A DNA stretch of 64,000 nt. It comes from Deltaproteobacteria bacterium. Its GTDB lineage: Bacteria; Desulfobacterota; Desulfobacteria; Desulfobacterales; ETH-SRB1. Position numbers and translations under genes: made by a program. Where the stretch lies: contig JAJSZT010000006.1 in assembly GCA_030272815.1 (NCBI GenBank), positions 1-64,000 on the forward strand. The letters are read 5' to 3'. This document shows, one piece after another, positions 35,317 to 43,870 of the stretch (the stretch's first letter is position 1; every line of letters starts with the position of its first letter). The notes under the pieces were generated by a model that saw only the letters and a list, made by a program, of their open reading frames with translations, did not search any database and was not told the DNA's origin.

Positions 35317-35327
35317 TTTACCACGGA

Positions 35328-35766
35328 TTTTCACAGAATTACACTGAATTATCAAAATACTCTTCTCAAGATTACGAACCATTCAATTGCGGATTTGTTG
35401 TATCGCTTTGCTCTACTATTTCAACCATCCCAGTAATTTACTCGTAACAATTTAGCCTTTTGAAAAAGAATCTGACAGGATAACAGGATAAACAAGATTT
35501 TATTTAAAGTGCACAAACAAAGCCAACTCTCATTGTAGCTATCCGGTAAATCATAAAATATAATCACAACATGAATAAGGTGTGTATCAAGGTATAAGGA
35601 TTTAGATTTGGATTAACAGGAAAAGTTTCGATAATTTAAATCCTGAATATCTTGTAAATCCTGTCAAAAAATAATATTTAAAAACGCTAACATATTACAT
35701 TTACTCATTGTTTACAATTTTTCAGTGAAACTCCGTGCTGTTCTGTGGTGAAATTTTACAAAAAAA
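35328..35766. repeat. Decayed repeat element related to GxxExxY cassettes, copy 1
   Basis: Its left end ACCACGGATTTTCACAGAAT and right end (CAGTGAAACTCCGTG ... GTGGTGAAATTTTACAAA) match the ends of the element at 40920-41283 in the same orientation. The short minus-strand frame next to the left end reads ILIIQCNSVKIRG, as in the other copy, so only the tail of a GxxExxY-type gene survives. It fills most of the gap 35317-35830. Confidence 0.55.
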
Positions 35767-35801
35767 CAGGGCAAACATCATAACAAATAATGTTTGCCCT
35801 G
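35767..35801 (-). terminator. Terminator of the cytochrome c gene
   Basis: CAGGGCAAACAT and ATGTTTGCCCTG form a perfect 12-bp stem with an 11-nt loop. On the minus strand it is followed by TTTTTTT and stands 29 bp after the cytochrome stop. Confidence 0.85.
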
Positions 35802-35830
35802 AATAATTAAATCTGCGGATATATAAATTA

Positions 35831-36286
35831 TTACTTTTTGGGATGGCACTTTGCACAGGTTGTAGGTGCTGCTTTCGTGCCGCTTGCTTTATTGGCTTTC
35901 TTATGACAATCTTTACAGTTTACATGAATGGCATAGGCATGATACGCCATCTTTTCCTTCTTTGAAAGCGTTGGAGCGTCTTTTTTAGCCCTTGGAGGTC
36001 TGCTTGCTTTGGTGTGACACTCAATGCAATTCTGAACCTCATCACCCATTTTCAGATCATTAAGCGGTTTGTTTTCAGCATCATGATGACATTCTCCGCA
36101 ACCTGCTTTGTATTCCTCAACATGCTTCTTGTGTGAAAACATGACTACGCTCTTTTTATGTTCAGTATAAGCCTTGTTTTCCATTTTGACAACATCAGCC
36201 ACGGTGGTCCCAGCATAAATAGCGGTAGCAAGAAACATAGAAGCAATTCCTACAATAGCTATAATCAATAAATATCTTTTGCTCAT
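35831..36286 (-). CDS. Periplasmic tetraheme cytochrome c3-type protein
   Basis: A 151-residue protein with a signal peptide (MSKRYLLIIAIVGIASMFLA, cleavage near I-Y-A-G). Four C-x2-C-H haem sites are visible: CGECH, CIECH, CKDCH and CAKCH. Additional His residues (F-S-H-K-K-H-V, Y-H-A-Y-A-I-H) could serve as distal ligands, as in class III cytochromes. It is the kind of low-potential periplasmic electron carrier used by sulfate reducers with hydrogenases and membrane complexes. AAGGAGGTGAAAAAAG precedes the start and a strong terminator follows; it is monocistronic. Confidence 0.92.
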   Translation of the reverse strand: MSKRYLLIIAIVGIASMFLATAIYAGTTVADVVKMENKAYTEHKKSVVMFSHKKHVEEYKAGCGECHHDAENKPLNDLKMGDEVQNCIECHTKASRPPRAKKDAPTLSKKEKMAYHAYAIHVNCKDCHKKANKASGTKAAPTTCAKCHPKK

Positions 36287-36409
36287 AGACTTTTTTCACC
36301 TCCTTCCATTCTCAAAATTTATCAAATAATTAATCTTTTTTTAAATAATCTTTTTTATTCTTTTATCAAGAAAAAATAATTATGTCAAGACAAAGACATA
36401 TGTCAAAAC

Positions 36410-36571
36410 TAATTAGTGTCTGGACGAAAACTCAAAACACCTGAAATTATAGTCAGTTGGATGCTATTCTTAAATCGAAGATTTTTAGCAGTTAGCTTTT
36501 AGCAATTAGCCTTTAGCTTAAAAAATCAAACAGATAACACATTTAGCTAATAGCTAATGGCTAACAGCTAA
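36410..36571. repeat. Interspersed repeat (about 165 bp), copy 2
   Basis: A copy of 9349-9517, beginning TAATTAGTGTCTGGACGAAA. Here it abuts a copy of the 93-bp hairpin repeat, making a composite about 265 bp long between the cytochrome and tatC. Confidence 0.75.
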
Positions 36572-36582
36572 CCGCACAGGTC

Positions 36583-36675
36583 GAATTATTCTGGATTTCG
36601 GCTTTCGCCGGAATGACGTCACGAATAAATCAACACCAGGAATATCAATACATTAAAAGAACTTTGGGCTCTCAA
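36583..36675. repeat. 93-bp interspersed repeat with hairpin, copy 2
   Basis: A copy of 26795-26887. Its last bases (CTCTCAA) supply the TGA stop codon of tatC (36672-36674), so the insertion or repeat boundary has shaped the TatC C-terminus. Confidence 0.8.
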
Positions 36676-37412
36676 GTATCTACCTTTTGTGAACTTTTTT
36701 TCCCAAAAACCCTGGCGCCCAGTATGCTTATTTCATAAAGAACCATCAATGGAAGAGCCATCATAATCTGGGTTACAACATCCGGTGGGGTTAAAATAGC
36801 TGCAAAAACAAAAAATAAAAGCAGAGCATATTTTCTGTTTTTCTTTAAAAATTCAACTGTAACTATGCCGAGTCTGGCAAGAAAAGTAATAACAAGAGGA
36901 AGTTCAAAAACCAGACCAAAAGCGAGCAACAACTTTGAAGAAAAGCTTAAATACTCACGCATTGAAGGAAGCGCCTTTATTGTTTCAGTAGCAAATCCTA
37001 AAAAAAACTTAAACCCAAATGGAAACACAATAAAATATCCAAATAATGCTCCGCCAATAAAGAAAAAAGAGGATAAAAAAACTATAGGAATAAGAAGTTT
37101 TCTTTCCTTATCATAAAGCCCTGGCGCCACAAACAGCCAGAACTGATATAATAATACAGGAGCAGCCAGCATTAAGCCTGATAGTAAAGACACCTTTAGA
37201 TATGTAAAGAAAGCCTCCGGCAGACCTGTAAAAATAAGTTTATCATCTGCCTGCATTGCTGAAATTAAAGGTATAGTCAGGTAATGGAAAATTTTTTCCT
37301 TAAATCCATATGAAATAATAAAGCCTATACCAATAGCAATAAAACAGACAACTATACGTTTCCTTAGCTCCTCAAGGTGTCTGGTAAAAGGCATTTTCTC
37401 ATTTTCAATCAT
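36672..37412 (-). CDS. tatC: Sec-independent protein translocase TatC
   Basis: A 246-residue inner-membrane protein with six membrane segments. The N-terminal cytoplasmic motif is PFTRHLEELRKRIVV, then the early periplasmic loop, LLYQFWLFVAPGLYDKERK and the F-A-A-I-L-T-P-P-D-V loop ahead of the last segments. It recognises twin-arginine signal peptides. It overlaps the end of tatB by 8 bp, so the two are coupled. The C-terminal tail (K-K-S-S-Q-K-V-D-T) ends within a repeat. Confidence 0.95.
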   Translation of the reverse strand: MIENEKMPFTRHLEELRKRIVVCFIAIGIGFIISYGFKEKIFHYLTIPLISAMQADDKLIFTGLPEAFFTYLKVSLLSGLMLAAPVLLYQFWLFVAPGLYDKERKLLIPIVFLSSFFFIGGALFGYFIVFPFGFKFFLGFATETIKALPSMREYLSFSSKLLLAFGLVFELPLVITFLARLGIVTVEFLKKNRKYALLLFFVFAAILTPPDVVTQIMMALPLMVLYEISILGARVFGKKSSQKVDT

Positions 37413-37737
37413 TTTTTAAAGATCCTTCTGCTGATTCATTTTCAACCTTTTTTCCATCACTAGAGGATGTGGAAACGCCTTCTGCTGTCTTGCTTTTTTG
37501 ATCTACCTTTATATCAACAGCCTCCTTTATGTTTTCATTCATATCCTCAAAAGTATCTTTAACATCTTTTAAATCGCTATTTATATCGATAGACTCTTTA
37601 AATTCATGTGTGGCTTTCTTGAATTCACCGATAGCTCTGCCAAGTGATTTTGCAAGATCAGGAAGTTTTTTGGGTCCAATAACAATAAGAGCTACAGCCA
37701 AAATTAATAGAACTTCAGGCATGCCTATGCCGAACAT
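37405..37737 (-). CDS. tatB: TatB/TatA-type Sec-independent translocase subunit
   Basis: A 110-residue protein starting at the ATG at 37737, preceded by TATAGGTGAG; a GTG nine bases earlier is also in frame. The N-terminus MFGIGMPEVLLILAVALIVI is the short membrane segment with the P-E pair, followed by the hinge GPKKLPDLAKSLG and an amphipathic helix. A long acidic, Ser-rich tail follows. The M-F-G-I-G opening and pairing with tatC favour TatB over TatA. No separate tatA is in the window. Confidence 0.88.
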   Translation of the reverse strand: MFGIGMPEVLLILAVALIVIGPKKLPDLAKSLGRAIGEFKKATHEFKESIDINSDLKDVKDTFEDMNENIKEAVDIKVDQKSKTAEGVSTSSSDGKKVENESAEGSLKND

Positions 37738-37795
37738 AATACTCACCTATAACATTTTTTAGATTTTGAGTTTTGGATTTAACGAAAATAACATC

Positions 37796-39001
37796 TCATC
37801 TTCTCTTATCAAAATCAAGAACAAGAAAGTACAGCTTTCCCTTGTGCTGCATGTGACCTGCCGTTATCTCAGCGTATGGACCGTTTCCCCAAAACAGATC
37901 CGCACGGCCAGGCCCGCGTATCGCCCCTCCTGTATCATGATTCAGAACAAATCTGCTGAAAGTTATCCAATTATGAATTTTCCCATCGCCATTTATTAAA
38001 GGTTTTTCTGCTTCTATAAAAGCAAGGGCTGACAAAGGGAATATTCTTCTGTCCAATGCTATCGACCTGCCAGGCGTCAATTTAACTCCAATACAACCCA
38101 AAGGGCCATCTTCCTCTATCTTGAAGAAAACATAGCTGGGGTTAAAGTTTAAAATAGTTCTGACCTCTTCTGGATGTTCTCTTAAATAAGCACGAATTTT
38201 TTGCATAGACATTTCTGATTTTTCTATTCTCCCTTCTTCAATAAGCAATTTGCCTATGCTCCGGTATGGACGCCCGTTTGTTATATCATAATGGACATTA
38301 ATTGTCTTTCCGTTATCAAAATAAATTCTTCCGGAACCCTGAATTTGAAGAAAAAAAAGATCAACCTGGTCTTTAATCCAGGCAATTTTTTCTGCCTTAC
38401 CTTTTAAACCGCCTTTGCATTCTATTTCATCGCGTTCAAAGTAGGGAACAACTGTCCGGCCGGTATATCTTCCAATTATTTTTTTATTGTTTAAGTGCGG
38501 AATAAATAAAGAAAGATCAACTGTAGTTAAATCGCAAGGACGTGCATAAATTGGGAATCTATATTCAGTGCTTTGCTCAAGGCTGCCTTGCAGAACAGGC
38601 TCATAATAACCTGTAAAAAGGACATGGCCATTCGTGCCGCCGATCGATTTGTAAACAAGATAATTTGATTTAATAAACTTATTAAACTCATCTTTTGACG
38701 GCCTGGTCTGTATAAAATTCAGAAAATGCTCCATGGACTTGATCATATGGGCAGCATTAAAGCTGTCTTTCCCGAATCTGAATTGCCTGGAAGAAGGAAA
38801 CCTTTTTAGATATGAAATACTCTGCGAAATACTGTATTCTAAACTATCGTAGGCCATATCATCTGAAAATTCAGGATACCTGTAAGAGGGGATTCTTTGC
38901 ATTGCAAATTCATCTTTTAAAGACGGATGTATTTTAAGAACAGAACATCCGGCTAAAAAAAAGAAATAAAACAGGACAAAAAAGAATAATGAGTGTTTCA
39001 T
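37796..39001 (-). CDS. mltA: Membrane-bound lytic murein transglycosylase A
   Basis: A 401-residue lipoprotein: signal MKHSLFFFVLFYFFFLAGCS with the lipobox L-A-G-C. It cleaves peptidoglycan to 1,6-anhydro products. The MltA core is visible as FTGYYEPVLQGSLEQS, the WIKDQVDLFFLQIQGSGRIY region, Y-R-S-I-G-K-L and the 3D domain FVLNHDTGGAIRGPGRADLF with its catalytic aspartates. Its start codon overlaps the stop of rmuC (ATGA), so they are translationally coupled. Confidence 0.92.
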   Translation of the reverse strand: MKHSLFFFVLFYFFFLAGCSVLKIHPSLKDEFAMQRIPSYRYPEFSDDMAYDSLEYSISQSISYLKRFPSSRQFRFGKDSFNAAHMIKSMEHFLNFIQTRPSKDEFNKFIKSNYLVYKSIGGTNGHVLFTGYYEPVLQGSLEQSTEYRFPIYARPCDLTTVDLSLFIPHLNNKKIIGRYTGRTVVPYFERDEIECKGGLKGKAEKIAWIKDQVDLFFLQIQGSGRIYFDNGKTINVHYDITNGRPYRSIGKLLIEEGRIEKSEMSMQKIRAYLREHPEEVRTILNFNPSYVFFKIEEDGPLGCIGVKLTPGRSIALDRRIFPLSALAFIEAEKPLINGDGKIHNWITFSRFVLNHDTGGAIRGPGRADLFWGNGPYAEITAGHMQHKGKLYFLVLDFDKRR

Positions 39002-40389
39002 TCGCTATTATCGATGTCGAGTTTACGTGCTTTCTTTTCAGCGGGCTCAATACGAACAATATCTTTATCGTCCGGCAGAGAAATACCAAGATCCTTGAAC
39101 CTGCGTGCAGATGTGAGCACTCTGCGCTCAAAAGAACCTATAACATCGTTATATGTGCCGGTGCATCGTTCGATATCGCGGCCGAGTTTGTCGATATGTT
39201 TAGCCATTGAATTGAGTCTGGTATAGAGCTCACGCCCCAGTTCGCTTATAGCCTTTGCATTTTCAGAAACATTTTCCTGGCGCCATGCAAAGGAAACAGT
39301 CTTTAGAAGAGTAATCAAAGTAGTTGGGGTTGCCAGGATAACTCCTTTATTTACACTTTCTTCTATAAGCTGAGGGTTTTTGACAAGAGCTGCGCTAAAG
39401 AAATTTTCACCTGGAATAAATAATACAACAAATTCAGGGGTTGGACTAAACTGTTTCCAGTATGCCTTCTGTGCCAGTTTATGCATATGCGATTGAATCT
39501 GTTTTGAATGTGTAGCTATCAATATTTCGCGTTCTTCTTCCGTCTCTGCTTCCAGCGCTTCAAGATATGCTGAAAGAGGAGCCTTGGCATCTACAACAAT
39601 CTGACGATTGCCAGGGAGATAAACAACCATATCAGGCCGCATAATGCCATTTTCATCGTAAGCTGACTGCTGCTCAAAGAAATCGCAGCGGTTCTGCATG
39701 CCGGCAAGCTCAGCAACTCGCTTAAGGGTAATTTCCCCCCACCGCCCCCTAACATGCGGCACCCGAAGAGCCTTTACAAGTTTACCTGTTTCTTTTTGAA
39801 GAATTTGCTGGGTTTCCACAAGGGAATGTACCTGCTGAGAAAGCCCGCCATATGCCTTTTCCCTCGATCTTTCCATAGCCTGGATATGCTGGTCATATCT
39901 GTCAAGAGCATCTCTGACAGGAACAACAATATCTTTGACTTCTTTGCTTCGCAAGTTAAGGTCATTTTTGGCGACTTCTATATATTTAGAAAGGGTAGTT
40001 CTTGCAAGGTCCAGAAAAGTCTGGTTGTTTTCTCTTAAAGCGCTGGCAGAGATTGCTTTGTAAGCATCGACCATATTGTTCCGTATATCCTCGAGCATTT
40101 CTATCTTTTCATTCACGGCGAGGCGCTCTTTATCTATAATTGTTTCTAACTTTGCCTGGTTCTCTTTCAGCTCGGTGATTGTAGCGTTAAGCGAATAAAT
40201 CTCTTGTGCGCGCTCTTCAAGTGTTTTTTTAAGGTCTTCCATCTGTTCCAGTCTGCTTAATACGGAAGAGTGTTCTTTAGAAATCTCCAGGAATTCCTTT
40301 GAAAACTTTGACTTTGCAAAAAACCAGGCTATCAAAAAACCAAATGCAGCGCCGATAATAAAGAAAACAATATATTCCAATGTATTCAT
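38998..40389 (-). CDS. rmuC: RmuC-family DNA recombination protein
   Basis: A 463-residue protein. A membrane anchor (YIVFFIIGAAFGFLIAWFFA) leads into a coiled coil of about 130 residues, then the RmuC nuclease-like core with VPHVRGRWGEITLKRVAELA, MVVYLPGNRQIVVDAKAPLS and FVVLFIPGENFFSAAL. RmuC proteins limit inversions at short inverted repeats. That is notable in a genome with many palindromic elements. It overlaps mltA downstream and begins next to the moaC end. Confidence 0.92.
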   Translation of the reverse strand: MNTLEYIVFFIIGAAFGFLIAWFFAKSKFSKEFLEISKEHSSVLSRLEQMEDLKKTLEERAQEIYSLNATITELKENQAKLETIIDKERLAVNEKIEMLEDIRNNMVDAYKAISASALRENNQTFLDLARTTLSKYIEVAKNDLNLRSKEVKDIVVPVRDALDRYDQHIQAMERSREKAYGGLSQQVHSLVETQQILQKETGKLVKALRVPHVRGRWGEITLKRVAELAGMQNRCDFFEQQSAYDENGIMRPDMVVYLPGNRQIVVDAKAPLSAYLEALEAETEEEREILIATHSKQIQSHMHKLAQKAYWKQFSPTPEFVVLFIPGENFFSAALVKNPQLIEESVNKGVILATPTTLITLLKTVSFAWRQENVSENAKAISELGRELYTRLNSMAKHIDKLGRDIERCTGTYNDVIGSFERRVLTSARRFKDLGISLPDDKDIVRIEPAEKKARKLDIDNSE

Positions 40390-40872
40390 TTATACTTTTT
40401 TTCTCACAAATGTTCCGCTTTTCCCCCCTGATTTTTCAAGAAGACATATATTTGATATAATTATATTTTTATCATGCGACTTGCACATATCATATATTGT
40501 GAGAGCTGCAACAGATACTGCTGTAAGGGCCTCCATCTCAACACCTGTCTGACCGAAAAGCCGCACCAAAGCTTTGACCTTGATTGAACTTTTATCTTTA
40601 TCCGGTTCAAAGCCGATATCAATATGTGAAATATTAATTGGATGGCACATTGGAATTAGTTCCGAAGTTTTTTTTGCCGCCATTATTCCGGCAATTCTAG
40701 CAGTTTCAAGTACATTACCCTTTTTTATTGTATTATTATAGATCATTTCAAATGTTGAAGTCTCCATTGAAACGACCCCTTGAGCAACCGCTGATCTTAA
40801 TGTCGGTTCTTTATCCGTTATATCAACCATGCGCGAGCGTCCCTCATTGTCAATATGAGAAAATGAAGACAC
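40390..40872 (-). CDS. moaC: Cyclic pyranopterin monophosphate synthase MoaC
   Basis: A 160-residue protein. The GTG at 40872 is chosen because CAGGAG lies 6 bp upstream and gives the usual opening SSFSHIDNEGRSRMVDITDK; a longer frame adds 18 unlike residues. Active-site blocks are ELIPMCHPINISHIDI and GVEMEALTAVSVAALTIYDM, with the late conserved Lys in EKSGGKSG. It makes cPMP in molybdenum cofactor synthesis. It lies on the minus strand beside rmuC; other Moco genes are 400 bp upstream. Confidence 0.94.
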   Translation of the reverse strand: MSSFSHIDNEGRSRMVDITDKEPTLRSAVAQGVVSMETSTFEMIYNNTIKKGNVLETARIAGIMAAKKTSELIPMCHPINISHIDIGFEPDKDKSSIKVKALVRLFGQTGVEMEALTAVSVAALTIYDMCKSHDKNIIISNICLLEKSGGKSGTFVRKKV

Positions 40873-40939
40873 GAAAAACTCCTGAAAACTGGTTATTATC
40901 TTGAAGTTTAGGTAATAGTTCACCACGGATTTTCACGGA

Positions 40940-41090
40940 ATTACACTGAATTATCAATAGATCCTTTCTCAAGCGAGTTGTTTTGAAATAATCGATTAAT
41001 TGGGCTTCGTCCTGATTTGTTATATTTTTTATGACCTTGTTTTCTACCAAGAGATCGGCTCGTAATCTACGTTCAAGTTTAATATTCTTA
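40940..41090 (-). pseudogene. 3' remnant of a GxxExxY-family gene
   Basis: The minus-strand frame reads Y-K-N-I-K-L-E-R-R-L-R-A-D-L-L-V-E-N-K-V-I-K, then D-E-A-Q-L-I-D-Y-F-K-T-T-R-L-R-K. This is the C-terminal half of GxxExxY proteins (Y-R-A-D-L-L-V-E-N-K, E-A-Q-L-L-x-Y-L). The N-terminal half, with the G-x-x-E-x-x-Y motif, is cut off exactly at the MITE at 41091. The flanks (CACCACGGATTTTCACGG and its partner at about 41220-41283) are the repeats often seen around this family. Members are of unknown function. Confidence 0.75.
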
Positions 41091-41215
41091 TATAGACTTT
41101 CAGATAAATAATTTCACTGCGTTATCAGTCAAAATCCTCGACGACGTACACATAAGCACGACTTACTCAGATTTTTCCTTCTAGCCTTGTGAAATGAATT
41201 ATCTGAAAGTCTATA
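41091..41215. mobile_element. 125-bp MITE (second family), uninterrupted copy
   Basis: Perfect 17-bp inverted ends TATAGACTTTCAGATAA / TTATCTGAAAGTCTATA. The middle contains GACGACGTACACATAAGCAC, the empty site corresponding to the insertion in the copy at 42949-43257. It has inserted into the GxxExxY remnant. The interval 40873-41274 contains only this, the remnant and flanking repeats. Confidence 0.85.
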
Positions 41216-41274
41216 GTAACTTACACATTGTTTACAATTTTCAGTGAAACTCCGTGTTGTTCCGTGGTGAATTT

Positions 41275-41634
41275 TTACAAAAAATACTCTGTTTTTTTCG
41301 TAACAGTTGATTTAATATCATCAATAGCTTCGCTGAGTACTTTTATAACATTCTTCCTGATGTCACCGGCAACAACAAGAAGCATAACATCATCTCCTAC
41401 TGACAGCTCTTTGTCTTCTGCTATCTTAACCAATATTTCTATAATGCCCGGCCTTTTTTTATGTTTCTCTATAACCTTGTGCAGTTGTTCGTAATCCACC
41501 GTGATATTCAGCCCTGATACTCTCCTGCCGTCTCGTGATGTGCCCCGCACGACTCCATTATGACAAAGAATCATCCCAACTCTGTCGTAATGCGGATGTC
41601 TCTTTATAGTTTCTATAAGGGGAATTAAATTCAT
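41275..41634 (-). CDS. MoaE-like molybdopterin synthesis protein
   Basis: A 119-residue protein. It resembles MoaE, the large subunit of molybdopterin synthase, in VGMILCHNGVVRGTSRDG and Y-E-Q-L-H-K-V-I-E, and in a late G-D-D-V-M-L-L-V-V-A-G strand. It is about 30 residues shorter than E. coli MoaE, and the C-terminal Lys motif is not clear, so activity is uncertain. It overlaps the mobA stop by 4 bp, which places it in the Moco operon. Its last codons lie within the repeat flank of the GxxExxY element. Confidence 0.7.
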   Translation of the reverse strand: MNLIPLIETIKRHPHYDRVGMILCHNGVVRGTSRDGRRVSGLNITVDYEQLHKVIEKHKKRPGIIEILVKIAEDKELSVGDDVMLLVVAGDIRKNVIKVLSEAIDDIKSTVTKKTEYFL

Positions 41635-42227
41635 TTAATAATTTCTTCTGCCCTGGCCAGATCATCAGGAGTATTAATATTAAAAAAAGAAATCAGATCA
41701 GGATCCTTTTCACGCAAAATATTTTCAGGAAGCTTTTTGACTCTTACCTTTTTAAAGAACTGTTTAATCTTAAGCTCTTTTTGAATCAGATTATTTTCAA
41801 TTGGCGTAAGACATCTTTTTGAATATACCGCACAGAGCGGTTCCATCCCATTTAAAGTTTCCGGTATAATAACGTCAATTCCAGTTTCTATACTATCAAT
41901 AATAGTTTCAACCAACTCCTTTTTCAGGAATGGTGTATCGCATGCCGTAATAAATGCATAAAAATTATTTGTAAAAAAAAGTCCTGTATGTATTCCTGTT
42001 AAAGAACTTCTAAACGGAAATATATCAGACACAATATGTAAATCCCATGCAAGGTATTTAAGCGGGTCATCGGCAACCAGGATAATCTCATCAAAAAGGG
42101 AATCAAATATTTCATATGTTCTGTCCAAAATACGCTTTCCATCAACACTTATAAATGCTTTGTTCATGCCCGAAAAGCGCTTATTCTGTCCGCCCGCCAA
42201 TATCACTCCTGTACAGGGGAATTTCAT
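41631..42227 (-). CDS. mobA: Molybdenum cofactor guanylyltransferase MobA
   Basis: A 198-residue protein with the nucleotidyltransferase motif GVILAGGQNKRFSGMNKAFI. Further marks are LTGIHTGLFF, the metal-binding region AFITACDTPFLKK and a C-terminal FFNINTPDDLARAEEI typical of MobA. It attaches GMP to molybdopterin to form the guanine dinucleotide cofactor used by DMSO-reductase-type enzymes such as formate dehydrogenases. The next gene in its operon is the MoaE-like one. Confidence 0.93.
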   Translation of the reverse strand: MKFPCTGVILAGGQNKRFSGMNKAFISVDGKRILDRTYEIFDSLFDEIILVADDPLKYLAWDLHIVSDIFPFRSSLTGIHTGLFFTNNFYAFITACDTPFLKKELVETIIDSIETGIDVIIPETLNGMEPLCAVYSKRCLTPIENNLIQKELKIKQFFKKVRVKKLPENILREKDPDLISFFNINTPDDLARAEEIIK

Positions 42228-42411
42228 TACATCAAGACCTTTTTGAACGATTCACGGTTAACAGTTTACAGTTAATCAAAATAGATAAAATAAAAGCCAA
42301 AATCAAGGCAATTTCAGGTTTTTTAATTTTGATAAAATTTATAATTCTTGATATTAACTTACTTAATGATATAAGAAGGTACTAATCTATATGAATATAC
42401 CGGAGAGAACA

Positions 42412-42948
42412 ATGAGCAAATACGATACAATTCTGGATGCATCTGATATAGACCGTGTACTTTCAAGAATCACTCATAAGATCCTTGAAGTACACAAGGG
42501 CGCTGAAAACCTCACACTTATAGGCATTCATACCAGGGGGGTTTATATTGCGAAACGTATCCAGTCCAGGATTAATGAAATTGAGGGCATTGAAATACCG
42601 ACAGGCAATATTGATATAACTCTGTACCGCGATGACTGGACCAGAATCAGCCACCACCCGATCGTCCAGGCAACAGATATATCCTTTCCTCTCGATGGGA
42701 AACAGATTATTTTAATAGATGATGTTCTTTTTACAGGTCGGACCATAAGAGCTGCCATGGATGCTATTATCGATTTTGGCAGGCCCGATCGTATTGAACT
42801 TGCGGTGCTTGTTGATAGAGGCCACAGAGAACTTCCGATTCAGGCCAACTATGTTGGAAAATTTATTGAAACAAGGCGCTCGGAAACTGTAAATGTTTTG
42901 CTCACCGAACATGATGGTCAGGACATGGTTATCATAGAAAAGCATTGA
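42412..42948 (+). CDS. pyrR: PyrR bifunctional pyrimidine regulator/uracil phosphoribosyltransferase
   Basis: A 178-residue protein; the ATG at 42412 follows CCGGAGAGAACA, while an upstream in-frame ATG (42391) has no site. The phosphoribosyltransferase core is IILIDDVLFTGRTIRAAMDA, with LTLIGIHTRGVYIAKRI and the late L-V-D-R-G-H-R-E-L-P-I. The family attenuates pyr operons by binding mRNA in Gram-positives; outside them it is mainly a UPRTase or of untested role. No other pyr gene lies nearby. A MITE begins one base after the stop codon. Confidence 0.93.
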   Translation: MSKYDTILDASDIDRVLSRITHKILEVHKGAENLTLIGIHTRGVYIAKRIQSRINEIEGIEIPTGNIDITLYRDDWTRISHHPIVQATDISFPLDGKQIILIDDVLFTGRTIRAAMDAIIDFGRPDRIELAVLVDRGHRELPIQANYVGKFIETRRSETVNVLLTEHDGQDMVIIEKH

Positions 42949-43257
42949 TATAGACTTTCAGATAAATAATTTCACTGCGTTATCAGTCAAAATCTTCGAC
43001 GACGTACACATAAGGGCTCGGTAAAAAATAACTTGGTAGAATTTGCGCCCAAATTTGCTGTAGATTTAATTGATCTGATTGAGCAAAACCGCAGGAATAG
43101 CGAGCTATTTCGAGGACTTTTGCGAACGAAGATCAATTAAAAATATGGTGAAGTTGGGATGCAAAAATGCCAAGTTATTTTTTACCGAGCCCTAAGCATG
43201 ACTTGCTCAGATTTTTCCTTCTAGAGCCTTGTGAAATGAATTATCTGAAAGTCTATA
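42949..43257. mobile_element. Second-family MITE interrupted by a 179-bp MITE
   Basis: The same ends and body as the 125-bp element at 41091-41215, split after GACGTACACATAA by the element at 43014-43192. The sequence resumes at TAAGCATGACTTGCTCAG. A 2-bp AG difference and a few substitutions separate the two copies. Confidence 0.9.
43014..43192. mobile_element. 179-bp MITE, copy 2 (nested)
   Basis: The same length and terminal repeats as 23873-24051. It is flanked by TAA on both sides where the uninterrupted host repeat has a single TAA, proving a 3-bp target duplication. It has no coding capacity. Confidence 0.92.
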
Positions 43258-43268
43258 GGAAGCGAAAC

Positions 43269-43772
43269 TTGAGTATAATAGAACATAAAAAAAACGCTCC
43301 CAGGAAAATCAAACTTGGAATTATATCTGTTTCAAGCACTCGATCCTTAAAAGATGATAAAAGCGGATTATGGATAAACAATAGAGCCTTAAAAGAAGGG
43401 CACAAAGTTGTATTTCACCACATTATACAAGATGAAATACAAGCCATAACCGAAAATATCCTTGATGCTATACGCAGCCATGAACCTCAGGTTATATTAA
43501 TGACAGGGGGTACCGGTATAAGCAGCAAAGACGTAACTATTGAAGCGGTGCTCCCTTTATTTGAAAAGGCGCTAACAGCATTTGGGCCGCTTTTTGCCCA
43601 GCTCAGCTTTGAAAAAATTGATTCTGCTGCTCTTTTATCACGGGCGACTGCCGGCATAATAAACAAAACAATACTATTCTGTCTGCCGGGCAGCCTTAAA
43701 GCCTGCAAACTCGCATGCAAGCATCTTATCTTTCCTGAATTGGGGCATCTTGTTAAGCATGCCCAGGAATGA
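43269..43772 (+). CDS. moaB: Molybdenum cofactor biosynthesis protein MoaB
   Basis: A 167-residue protein of the MoaB/MogA fold. The start is uncertain. The TTG at 43269 sits 8 bp after AGGA and gives a normal length. The earlier ATG (43236) and longer frame come from MITE sequence. Core motifs are KLGIISVSSTRSLKDDKSGL, VILMTGGTGISSKDVTIEAV and the final LPGSLKACKLACKHLIFPEL. It adenylylates molybdopterin before metal insertion, or is the MoaB homologue of that step. It joins moaC, mobA and the MoaE-like gene as Moco genes of this region but lies on the other strand. Confidence 0.85.
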   Translation: MSIIEHKKNAPRKIKLGIISVSSTRSLKDDKSGLWINNRALKEGHKVVFHHIIQDEIQAITENILDAIRSHEPQVILMTGGTGISSKDVTIEAVLPLFEKALTAFGPLFAQLSFEKIDSAALLSRATAGIINKTILFCLPGSLKACKLACKHLIFPELGHLVKHAQE

Positions 43773-43870
43773 TTTTATTAAATTTCCTTTCTGTATGACC
43801 CCCGCGAAACGACATGAAATAGCTTTTTACGAATTCATCAATATTGGATGCCGACAATTGCTGACATATT

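Noticed and set aside
43167-43268. Longer N-terminus for MoaB
   Set aside because: The extra residues are encoded by MITE sequence and have no ribosome site; MoaB proteins are about 165 residues long.
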